This document shows positions 35,935-43,545 of a stretch of 64,000 nucleotides of DNA, piece by piece. Each line of letters begins with the position of its first letter. Position 1 is the stretch's first letter. The DNA is taken from NCBI GenBank assembly GCA_021783515.1, contig JAJXTV010000006.1, positions 53,406 to 117,405 of the forward strand. The letters run 5' to 3'. Origin of the DNA: Nitrospirota bacterium (GTDB lineage: Bacteria > Nitrospirota > Thermodesulfovibrionia > Thermodesulfovibrionales > UBA6898). Below the pieces are notes generated by a model. The model was given only the letters and a program-made list of their open reading frames with translations. It had not been told where the DNA came from and did no database searches. The position numbers and the translations under genes were made by a program.

Positions 35935-37824
35935 ATGGAAAAATTGAAATCGATCGACGGTTTGAAGGATCTGAGGAAGCAGATAGCGGACCATACGTTT
36001 CTGCCCGACGTGCCGAGGGTGAGGCTCTGCAGCGGCACCGCCTGCACCGCGACCGGAACTCCGAAGGTGCTGAGCGCCATCGAGGAAGAGGCCGCGAAAC
36101 GGGGCATCACGATTGACGTCGTGAAGACCGGATGCCAGGGACTTTGCCAGAAAGGCCCGGTCATGAAGGTGGAGCCGGAAGGCATCTTCTACCAGAAGGT
36201 GAAGCCGGAGCATGCCCGGGCGATCATGAGTTATACGGTGGCGGGGGGCATACCTTTTCGCCAGAGTCTCTACCGCAACAGTATTCTCGAGGAGCCGATT
36301 CCCGAGATGACAAATGTTCCGTTCTACAAAAAACAGCTCAGGATAGCGCTCAGGAACAACGGGCTTATCGACCCGCGCAATATTTACCACTACATCGCGG
36401 TCGGCGGCTATAAGGCGCTCGAAAAGGCCCTGGGGGCGATGTCTCCCGACGACGTTCTGTCGGAGGTCGACAAGGCGAACCTGCGCGGCCGCGGCGGCGC
36501 GGGCTTCCCGGCTGGCAAGAAATGGAAGCATAGCAAGGGCGCTCCCGGAAAGATCAAGTTCGTGATCGCCAACGGAGACGAGGGAGACCCCGGCGCGTTT
36601 ATGGACAGGTCTGTCATGGAGGGCGATCCCCATAGCCTCTTTGAGGGCATGCTGCTCTGCGCCTATGCGATTGGCGCGGAATACGGCATGATCTATGTGA
36701 GACATGAGTATCCCCTTGCGGTGAAGAACCTCGGACTTGCGATCAGGCAGGCGGAGGAGCTTGGGCTGCTCGGCAGGAACATACTGGGAAGCGGCCTGAA
36801 TTTCACGATCGACATCAGGGAAGGCGCCGGCGCGTTTGTCTGCGGCGAATCTACCGCCCTGGTCGCTTCGATCGAAGGCGAGAGGGGCTTCCCGAGGCCG
36901 AGGCCGCCGAGGCTCTCGGAGCCGAGGGGCGGAGCCTGGGGCTATCCGAGCAACCTCAATAACATCGAGACGTATGCCTGCATCCCCCCGATCATCGAGA
37001 AGGGAGCGGACTGGTTCCTGGGCATCGGCACCAAGAACTCTCCCGGCACAAAGGTCTTTGCGCTGACCGGCAAGGTCGTCAATACCGGTCTTGTCGAGGT
37101 ACCGATGGGCATCACCCTGCGGGAGATCATTTACGATATCGGCGGCGGCATCATGAACGGAAAAAAGTTCAAGGCGATCCAGACGGGAGGTCCTTCGGGC
37201 GGCTGTATTCCCGAGGAGCATCTCGACCTGCCGGTCGATTTCGATTCTCTCGCGAAGATCGGCTCGATGATGGGGTCGGGCGGCATGGTCGTCATGGACG
37301 AGGACAACTGCATGGTCGACGTCGCAAAATATTTTCTTTCCTTCTGCCAGTCCGAATCCTGCGGCAAGTGTCCTCCCTGCAGGATCGGCACCTACCAGAT
37401 GCTCGAGATCCTGGAGAGGATCACGACCGGCAAGGGCGAGGAAGGCGACATTGAGCGGCTCGAGAAGCTGGGGAAACTGGTCAAGGAAGGCGCCCTCTGC
37501 GGCCTCGGAAACAGCGCCCCGAATCCGGTGCTTACGACGATCCGGTATTTCAGGGAAGAGTACGAGGAGCATATAAGGGACAAATACTGCCGCGCGAAGG
37601 CATGCAGCGGCCTCGGTGTATTCAGGATCGAGCATGACGAGTGTTTCCTCTGCGGACTCTGCAAGCAGGCATGCGCCTTCGACGCGGTGAAGGAGACGAA
37701 GGACAGTTTCTTCATCGATCAGGATTACTGCACCAAATGCAAGGCCTGCTATAGTGCGTGCCCGATCGGGGCGGTGAAGGTCGAAAAGATGAGGAAGAGC
37801 TCCGAGAAACAGGAGGTAGTATGA
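35935..37824 (+). CDS. NuoF/HydB-like NAD(P)H-binding flavoprotein with extra Fe-S domains
   Basis: 629 residues, longer than NuoF and like HydB/HndC. Domains in order: thioredoxin-like [2Fe-2S] (~25-90; C32, C37, C67, C71), FMN/NADH-binding 51 kDa domain (~130-420; LRGRGGAGFPAGKKW at 183-197, ANGDEGDPGAFMDRS, GESTALVASIEG), SLBB (~390-450), and the NuoF 4Fe-4S helical domain (SESCGKCPPCRIGTY, first Cys near 476). At the C-terminus come two ferredoxin 4Fe-4S motifs (CFLCGLCKQACAF and CTKCKACYSACPI). It exchanges electrons between NAD(P)H and Fe-S carriers. In bifurcating hydrogenases this subunit carries the key flavin. It overlaps the next gene by 4 bases. Confidence 0.92.
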   Translation: MEKLKSIDGLKDLRKQIADHTFLPDVPRVRLCSGTACTATGTPKVLSAIEEEAAKRGITIDVVKTGCQGLCQKGPVMKVEPEGIFYQKVKPEHARAIMSYTVAGGIPFRQSLYRNSILEEPIPEMTNVPFYKKQLRIALRNNGLIDPRNIYHYIAVGGYKALEKALGAMSPDDVLSEVDKANLRGRGGAGFPAGKKWKHSKGAPGKIKFVIANGDEGDPGAFMDRSVMEGDPHSLFEGMLLCAYAIGAEYGMIYVRHEYPLAVKNLGLAIRQAEELGLLGRNILGSGLNFTIDIREGAGAFVCGESTALVASIEGERGFPRPRPPRLSEPRGGAWGYPSNLNNIETYACIPPIIEKGADWFLGIGTKNSPGTKVFALTGKVVNTGLVEVPMGITLREIIYDIGGGIMNGKKFKAIQTGGPSGGCIPEEHLDLPVDFDSLAKIGSMMGSGGMVVMDEDNCMVDVAKYFLSFCQSESCGKCPPCRIGTYQMLEILERITTGKGEEGDIERLEKLGKLVKEGALCGLGNSAPNPVLTTIRYFREEYEEHIRDKYCRAKACSGLGVFRIEHDECFLCGLCKQACAFDAVKETKDSFFIDQDYCTKCKACYSACPIGAVKVEKMRKSSEKQEVV

Positions 37825-38420
37825 GCGAAACTGCAAAGAAAGACGAAGCCCCGAAAAAAGACATGAAGGATGTCTTGGCGTCGGTCGAGCAGATCACGTG
37901 TTCCGTTCAGAGGTCGCAAAGGTTCGTCGAGGAGTTCCTTTCCGAGCCGATGTGCGGGAAATGCCATCCCTGCATGCTTGGCAGCTACGAAGCGCTCGTG
38001 AGACTCAAGAGGATATCGGCCGGAATCGGAAGCGAAACGGACGTGAATGCCGTCAGGAGAATCGCCGAGGAGATGCTCGAAGGGTCCCGCTGCATCAAGG
38101 GGAGGGACACGGCGAAATTTCTCCTGGGGGAGCTGAAGGGGGAAGCATTCGCCGAACATCTTGCGGGAAAGTGCAGCGCGCACGAATGCCCCAACTACAT
38201 CATGTACAAGGTGATCCCGGAAAAATGCGTGATGTGCGGTCTCTGCAAGGACGCCTGCAGGTATAACGCGGTCCTCGGTGAAAAGAGGAGTTCGTTCCGG
38301 GCGGGCTATCTGCCGTTTGAGATACGCCAGAAGAGATGCGTGAAGTGCGGGGACTGCCGGCCGGCGTGCCCGTACGGAGCGATCGAAGTCATAGAAGAAA
38401 AAACTGCGGTGCTTGCTTAA
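37821..38420 (+). CDS. Extra iron-sulfur subunit repeating the C-terminal part of NuoF
   Basis: 199 residues from the ATG at 37821 (overlapping the previous TGA, with AGGAGG before it). Residues 41-104 repeat the NADH-dehydrogenase 4Fe-4S helical domain of the NuoF-like neighbour (MCGKCHPCMLGSYEALVRLK; C45, C48, C51, C91). A linker with C118 and C123 follows, as in the neighbour. It ends with two 4Fe-4S motifs, C136/C139/C142/C146 and C173/C176/C179/C183. The flavin/NADH domain is missing. It looks like a duplicated and trimmed NuoF tail serving as an electron-transfer subunit. The family is not one I can name. Confidence 0.75.
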   Translation: MSETAKKDEAPKKDMKDVLASVEQITCSVQRSQRFVEEFLSEPMCGKCHPCMLGSYEALVRLKRISAGIGSETDVNAVRRIAEEMLEGSRCIKGRDTAKFLLGELKGEAFAEHLAGKCSAHECPNYIMYKVIPEKCVMCGLCKDACRYNAVLGEKRSSFRAGYLPFEIRQKRCVKCGDCRPACPYGAIEVIEEKTAVLA

Positions 38421-38434
38421 TAGAGGAGGAATGC

Positions 38435-40456
38435 ATGGGAAAGATGGTGAATCTGAAGATAGACGGAAAAGACGTACGGGTTGATGAGGGCCTCAATCTC
38501 ATTGAGGCGGCGGCTGCCGCGGGGGTCCATGTCCCGAACCTCTGCTACATGAAGGGGATGAAGGGTGTGGGAGCCTGCAGGCTTTGCCTCGTCGAAGTGG
38601 AGGGCGGCAAGGCCCCGGTGATCGCCTGTAACACGAAGGTGAAGGACGGGATGGTCGTAGCGACGAAGACGGACAGGGTCCAGGAGGTAAGGAAATTCGT
38701 CCTTGACCTGATCCTTTCGATGCACCCCCTCGACTGCATGACCTGCACGAAGGCAGGTGTCTGCACCCTGCAGCAGTACGCCTACGACTTCGATATCAAG
38801 GAGTCGAGCTTCACGAGGAAGAAATTCGGTTATCCGACAGACCAGGCGAACCCGTTCATCAAGAGGGACCCGGAGTATTGCGTCCTCTGCAGCAGGTGCG
38901 TCAGGGTATGCAAGGCGCAGGGCACGAACGTTCTGGAATTTTCGGGCAGAGGGGTCGGTGCGAAAGTGGTAACGGCGCAGGACAGGCCCTTGCAGGAGTC
39001 GGGCTGCACATTCTGCGGCAGCTGCGTGGACGCCTGCCCCGTGAACGCCCTGCTCGAGGCCGACCGCTCACGGAAGGGTAGAGAGTGGGAGTACGAAAAG
39101 GTCGACTCGGTCTGTCTTTCCTGCGGAAGCGCCTGCGGCATCACGGTCAGCTCGAAAGACGGGGAAGTCGTAAAGATAAGCTCGGCCGCGTCCGAAGGCG
39201 CCGCGGAGAAGTATATCTGCGCGATCGGCAGGTTCGGCTTCGACAGCCTCAATAGCGAGGCCAGGCTCAGAACGCCTATGAAGCGGGTCAATGGGGAGCT
39301 CAGGGATACGTCGTGGGAAGACGCGCTTGCAACAGTGGCGGAGAAGCTGAAGGCGGCGGACGGAGAGGCCGGGTTTGTTTCGACCGCCAACATTCTGAAT
39401 GAGGACGCACTGGCGCTGAAGAAGCTCGCGGCCGACGTCGTGAAGACGAAGAATTATGATTCATCCGTCACGCTTTATGCGGACTATGACTCTCTGAAGG
39501 GTGGATCGGCCGATCTTGACAAGGCCGACCTTTTCGTCCTCGCGGGGACCGCGCCCGATCAGTGGGCGAGGGTCCTGCCGGCGCTCGATGCGGTGATACG
39601 AAAGAGGGTGAGCGAGGGAGGAGCCAAGCTTTTGGTGATCAATTCGGGAGACCCGAAAATTGCCTCGGCGGCGAGCGCGGTCCTGAAGGGCGAAGAGATA
39701 GCGATGATCGAGCAGCTTGCGCAGGCGGTCATCTCCAAGGGCGTGAAGGCCCCGAAGGAGATGGTATCGGCCCTTGCCCATGTCGATCCCTCCGACGCCG
39801 CGATGGCTGCAGCCGACCTTTTCGTTGCGGCAAAATCCCCGGTGGTCCTGGCTGCTCCCTCTTTGTATAAGGCGGCGGCGAACCTTTCCCTTATCAAAGA
39901 GGAGGCGGTGTCTGTCCCCTTTGAGGCCAACGCCAGGGGCGTCGTGCTGATGGGTCTTGTTTCGGAAGGAAAGAAGTTCAAAGAGATGCTTTCATCCCGG
40001 TCGAAGGCGTTGTATGTGATCGGAGAGGTGCCGGTCGACAAGAGGCCCGATACGGACTTTCTCGTCGTGCAGAACTCTCACATGACCGATCTCGCCACGC
40101 AGGCCGACGTTGTGCTGCCCTCGACTGCGGCGCTCGAATCAGACGGCACGATCGTGGATTATCTCGGAAGAGTCAAAGAGGTGAGATGTACGATAGGGGC
40201 GGCTTCCGGGACGAAATCGCATGCGGACATATTTGCCGAGGTCGCCGGGGCGATGGGTTCCGCCGTGAAGAAGGGCAAGGAGGCGGACGTGAAGAAGGCG
40301 TTGAAGGCGAAGACCAAGGCGGCGTTCAGTCCCTTCAAGAGGGAAAAAGACCTTGACGTCGACGGGGAGCGCTTTATTGAGGCGATCAACAAGTCGACGA
40401 TCAACGGGTCGAGATTGCTCTGGCTGAAGGAGTCTGAAAAGGGCGTGCTCGCCTAG
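38435..40456 (+). CDS. NuoG-like iron-sulfur/molybdopterin-fold subunit
   Basis: 673 residues from the ATG at 38435, with TAGAGGAGG upstream. The N-terminus has a [2Fe-2S] ferredoxin domain (C37, C48, C51, C65), the His-Cys 4Fe-4S domain (MHPLDCMTCTKAGVCTLQQY) and two 4Fe-4S motifs (CVLCSRCVRVCKA, CTFCGSCVDACPV). An Fe4S4 molybdopterin-type domain follows (VCLSCGSACGITVSS) with a short molybdopterin-oxidoreductase fold (LVVQNSHMTDLATQADVVLP). I see no catalytic Cys or selenocysteine of formate dehydrogenases, and the length fits NuoG rather than FdhF. It completes the NuoE-F-X-G set. Its role is presumably electron transfer for CO2 reduction. Confidence 0.85.
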   Translation: MGKMVNLKIDGKDVRVDEGLNLIEAAAAAGVHVPNLCYMKGMKGVGACRLCLVEVEGGKAPVIACNTKVKDGMVVATKTDRVQEVRKFVLDLILSMHPLDCMTCTKAGVCTLQQYAYDFDIKESSFTRKKFGYPTDQANPFIKRDPEYCVLCSRCVRVCKAQGTNVLEFSGRGVGAKVVTAQDRPLQESGCTFCGSCVDACPVNALLEADRSRKGREWEYEKVDSVCLSCGSACGITVSSKDGEVVKISSAASEGAAEKYICAIGRFGFDSLNSEARLRTPMKRVNGELRDTSWEDALATVAEKLKAADGEAGFVSTANILNEDALALKKLAADVVKTKNYDSSVTLYADYDSLKGGSADLDKADLFVLAGTAPDQWARVLPALDAVIRKRVSEGGAKLLVINSGDPKIASAASAVLKGEEIAMIEQLAQAVISKGVKAPKEMVSALAHVDPSDAAMAAADLFVAAKSPVVLAAPSLYKAAANLSLIKEEAVSVPFEANARGVVLMGLVSEGKKFKEMLSSRSKALYVIGEVPVDKRPDTDFLVVQNSHMTDLATQADVVLPSTAALESDGTIVDYLGRVKEVRCTIGAASGTKSHADIFAEVAGAMGSAVKKGKEADVKKALKAKTKAAFSPFKREKDLDVDGERFIEAINKSTINGSRLLWLKESEKGVLA

Positions 40457-40479
40457 GGGGAGTTTCACAAGCGATGAGA

Positions 40480-40514
40480 GGGGCGGCCGGGTTGTCCGGC
40501 GGCCCCTTTTTTTT
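40480..40514 (+). terminator. Rho-independent terminator of the CODH/ACS-Nuo operon
   Basis: GGGGCGGCCGG (40480-40490) pairs with CCGGCGGCCCC (40496-40506) with one mismatch; a T run follows at 40507-40514. It marks the operon end 24 bases after the NuoG-like gene. Confidence 0.92.
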
Positions 40515-40644
40515 GCTCCCGCCTCATCTTCAGTCCGAAGATGTCCCTGAAAAGAGGGCGGCGTCTTTTCTTATCGCGTCGTGTGTGATATAGTTAAGAT
40601 AAAAAAAGGCGGCAAATCACGCGAATTTCGAAGGGGGAAAAGAG

Positions 40645-40956
40645 ATGAAGGCCCTGTTTGCTGGCGCTGTGGTTGTTCTTGTATTGATGGTCACTGCTTT
40701 GTCGTTTGCAGGGAATGAGGACCTGGAAAAAGGGATCAGATATTACCGGGGCCGGGATTTCAGGCATGCAGAGATCAGCCTCAGGAAATATGTTGCGGAG
40801 ATACCCGATCCGGTCGGATATTACCTTCTCGGATACGCCGAGTACAAGCTGAAGAAATTCGGGGACTCGAAAAAACACTTTTCGGAGGCGTATCTCATAG
40901 ACCCCGACATTTCTCCGAAAGTGGATGAAATGATGAAAAAGCGCGAGGGCCGGTAG
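40645..40956 (+). CDS. Small exported TPR-like protein
   Basis: 103 residues. A signal peptide (LFAGAVVVLVLMVTALSFAG) is followed by about 80 residues with two TPR-like helix pairs (YYRGRDFRHAEISLRKYVAE and YYLLGYAEYKLKKFGDSKKHF, then SEAYLIDPDISP). Such small periplasmic repeats usually mediate protein contacts; the partner is unknown. A GAAGGGGGAAAAGAG ribosome-binding region lies before the ATG. It stands alone between the CODH operon terminator and the convergent DUF922-like gene. Confidence 0.7.
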   Translation: MKALFAGAVVVLVLMVTALSFAGNEDLEKGIRYYRGRDFRHAEISLRKYVAEIPDPVGYYLLGYAEYKLKKFGDSKKHFSEAYLIDPDISPKVDEMMKKREGR

Positions 40957-41003
40957 CGTTAACTCTCCCGTTGCACTAATATCGCCGGTATGCAACGATA
41001 GCG

Positions 41004-41789
41004 TTATTTGTCCGAGTTAAAGAATGAGTCCCTGAGAGAGTGCCTGTTTCCGTAGTCCGTAAGGGTGTCATAATCCTTCAGCCTTCCCCGTATCGTCCTC
41101 GCCATCTCCCCTGCCGCCTTTTCTGCCTGCTCCCTCAGATAGGAGCCAACGATTGCTCTTATGTCGGCGTCTTCCTGGTAATCGAAGATGAGATACGTGA
41201 TGTCGGCAAGCTGTTTCTTGACCTGCCCGGCCGTGGCGGCGTTCTCGATGATGTCGACATGGTCGTACTCGTGCTGAAGCAGCCGCGTCCATAAATCCTT
41301 CCACATAGTCCGTTCGAACGGGTTCAGTGAAGTGTTGTCGATGAGAGAGGGCAGCGTAAGCGTCGGCGCATAGCTGATGCCGACGTCGGTTACCGCGACG
41401 GCTACGTGTACCGAAGTACCGTCTTCATCAAGGGCGGATGAATAATCGTATGCATAGGAGATGCTGAATCTCCAGGCGATCTTCGTCGGCAGCCGTTTCT
41501 TCAGCGCCGGAAAATACGGCCCGTTCTCTTTTATGGAAGCCACGATATCGGAGAAGGTAGCGCCGTATACCGGGTAGTACTGATACGCAATCCCCCCGCG
41601 CAGCGCTACTCCCTCGGGAGCGGAGAAGGGGGAGGAGGCCGAAGATGCCGGAATGGACGCCGATCCATCTGAGAGGAGGTTCCCTTCCGGGCCAAAAAGG
41701 AGCGACTGTGACGTTACCGAAAGCGCCGGAGCAGCCGCCAGCAGGACCAGAAGGAGGATTGCCGGCGGTGCATAACGGCTCGTGCGCAT
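41004..41789 (-). CDS. Exported DUF922-like putative zinc protease
   Basis: 261 residues with a signal peptide (PAILLLVLLAAAPALS) and a short low-complexity linker. In the C-terminal half LWTRLLQHEYDHVDIIE contains HEYDH, an HExxH zinc motif, preceded by a domain with YQYYPVYGATFSDIVASI and FSISYAYDYSSA. This is the pattern of DUF922, predicted Zn-dependent peptidases secreted to the periplasm. The third zinc ligand cannot be placed without an alignment. It is convergent with the small TPR-like gene and divergent from scpA, and no operon partner is seen. Confidence 0.7.
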   Translation of the reverse strand: MRTSRYAPPAILLLVLLAAAPALSVTSQSLLFGPEGNLLSDGSASIPASSASSPFSAPEGVALRGGIAYQYYPVYGATFSDIVASIKENGPYFPALKKRLPTKIAWRFSISYAYDYSSALDEDGTSVHVAVAVTDVGISYAPTLTLPSLIDNTSLNPFERTMWKDLWTRLLQHEYDHVDIIENAATAGQVKKQLADITYLIFDYQEDADIRAIVGSYLREQAEKAAGEMARTIRGRLKDYDTLTDYGNRHSLRDSFFNSDK

Positions 41790-41900
41790 GTCATAGAATA
41801 CAATGCCTTGAGACTTTATTCAATTGTGCACCGCGTCCGGTGACCGGGAAGAGTGAATTTTCTCCCAATCTGTTAAAATAGCGGCAGCACTCGGTGCCAG

Positions 41901-42653
41901 ATGGAAGAACTCTACAACATAAAATTGCCGGTATTTGAGGGACCCCTCGACCTGTTGCTCCACCTCATACGGGAGAACAAGGTGGATATCTATGATATCC
42001 CGATATCGTTTATCACGAGGCAATATCTGGATTACATTGAGGTGATGAAGGAACTGAACCTCGAAATAGCGGGAGAGTTCCTGGTGATGGCGGCCACTCT
42101 TATCCAGATCAAATCCAGAATGCTTCTTCCCCCTGAGGAGAAGGAGGCTGAAGGGACGGAGACGGTGGACCCCCGGCTCGAACTGGTGCAGAGGCTGCTC
42201 GAATACCAGGCCTATAAGGACGCGGCCACGATCCTGAGGGAAAAGGAAGAGGAATCGCAGCTTCTTTTTTCGCGAGGGGCAGGAGAAACTGAGGAGGAGG
42301 CCGAGGAGGAGACTTCGGAGCCTTCTCTCTTTGACGTCAACATATTCGATCTGCTGGGGGCCTTCAAGAAGATGCTCGAGTCGGCTCCTCCCGAGGTCAG
42401 GACGATTACGCGGGAGGCCCTCACCGTTAAGGACAAGATGTTCATGATCGTGGACCTTCTGGAAAGCACGGAGAGCATCAGGTTCGAAGAGCTGTTCAGG
42501 GACACCATCACGAGGACACAGCTGCTTGTGACGTTCCTGGCGCTGCTCGAACTTCTGCGTTTGGGGCTGGCCAGGGCCTACCAGGAGAAGGAATTCGGCA
42601 ATATCTGGGTCATTAAGCCGCGGAAGGAAACAGAAGAAGCCGAAGCAGGCTGA
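41901..42653 (+). CDS. scpA: Segregation and condensation protein A
   Basis: 250 residues. It has the family start YNIKLPVFEGPLDLLLHLIR, the ENKVDIYDIPISFITRQYLD stretch, EFLVMAATLIQIKSRMLLP, and the winged-helix C-terminus with FEELF and TFLALLELLRLGLARAYQE. ScpA is the kleisin bridge between SMC heads and works with ScpB in chromosome condensation. No scpB or smc lies in the window, so this locus is separated from its partners. A central acidic stretch (EAEGTETVDP, EEAEEETSEP) is common in the family. The next gene starts 46 bases later. Confidence 0.94.
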   Translation: MEELYNIKLPVFEGPLDLLLHLIRENKVDIYDIPISFITRQYLDYIEVMKELNLEIAGEFLVMAATLIQIKSRMLLPPEEKEAEGTETVDPRLELVQRLLEYQAYKDAATILREKEEESQLLFSRGAGETEEEAEEETSEPSLFDVNIFDLLGAFKKMLESAPPEVRTITREALTVKDKMFMIVDLLESTESIRFEELFRDTITRTQLLVTFLALLELLRLGLARAYQEKEFGNIWVIKPRKETEEAEAG

Positions 42654-42699
42654 TGTGCCGTGGTGTCGTGCAAATCGTTCCCGATTCTGTGGGGGTGAA

Positions 42700-43545
42700 A
42701 TGAGGAAGGCGTGGGCCGGAAACGGCTTTCTGTTGGCGGGTATCCTCTTCTTTCTTGCATGCCCCGTGTTTGGCCGGGGCCGCGCAGCCGCAGCCGATTA
42801 CATTACCGGCAGCGGTTGTTCGGTAAGCAACGTCGGATATCTGTCCGAACTGGCAAAGGAATATGAGATGCGGACGGGGACAAAGGTCTTCGTCAGGGGT
42901 GGAGGCAGCGTCATAGGGATCGAAGACCTGAGACGGGGGAAGGTCGACTTTGCCGCCGCCTGCAGGGGCAGAGAGGGAGGAGATCCGCAGGACATCCAGT
43001 TCGTCCAGGTGGCTTGGGACGTGCTGGTCTTTATCGTCAATCCGTCAAACCCCGTCGACACTATCTCGCTCGATCAGGTGCGGGGAATCTATTCGCGCCG
43101 GTTTGCCAACTGGAGCCAGCTGAAGGGGGCGGATATGTCGATTCGGACGTTCATTGCCCGTCCCCGAAAAGGACTTTCGGGAGTAGAGGCGTCGATCAGC
43201 AGGATGGTTTTGGGCGGGAAGGAGCCGGCTGCATCGGCCAATATCGTGGCCGTCTCGTCGTCGGGCATCGCCGAACAGATGGTGGAAGACACTCCGGCGG
43301 GGTTCGCGACATCCGGCTATGCGAGCGCCAGGAAGCGCAAGGTGAAGATGCTGAAGGTGGACGGCGTCGCGCCTTCATTCAAGAATATCGTGTCAGGCCG
43401 CTATCTGCTCAGGAGGCCGCTGTATATCCTGACGTCGAAGCACCCCGCCCCCGACGTGAAGAAGTTTCTCGATTTTGTGACCGGCAGACAGGGCCAGCAG
43501 TTCATACAGTCGCAGGGCGTCGTGCCTGTCATGGACGTGAAATGA
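42700..43545 (+). CDS. PstS-like periplasmic substrate-binding protein
   Basis: About 281 residues from the ATG at 42700 (GGGGGTGAA before it). A signal peptide (GNGFLLAGILFFLACPVFG) is followed by a phosphate-type (PBP-II-like) binding domain: ITGSGCSVSNVGYLSELAKE, FVRGGGSVIGIEDLRRGKVD, FVQVAWDVLVFIVNPSNPVD, and FLDFVTGRQGQQFIQSQG at the end. The ligand may be phosphate or another oxyanion; the residues are not decisive. The gene overlaps the start of the hybrid histidine kinase by 4 bases (ATGA). There is no Pst ABC transporter next to it, so a sensory role with the kinase is more likely than uptake. Confidence 0.82.
   Translation: MRKAWAGNGFLLAGILFFLACPVFGRGRAAAADYITGSGCSVSNVGYLSELAKEYEMRTGTKVFVRGGGSVIGIEDLRRGKVDFAAACRGREGGDPQDIQFVQVAWDVLVFIVNPSNPVDTISLDQVRGIYSRRFANWSQLKGADMSIRTFIARPRKGLSGVEASISRMVLGGKEPAASANIVAVSSSGIAEQMVEDTPAGFATSGYASARKRKVKMLKVDGVAPSFKNIVSGRYLLRRPLYILTSKHPAPDVKKFLDFVTGRQGQQFIQSQGVVPVMDVK

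Noticed and set aside
35662..37836. 724-codon open frame on the minus strand
   Set aside because: It is antisense to the NuoE/NuoF-like genes and shows no domain.
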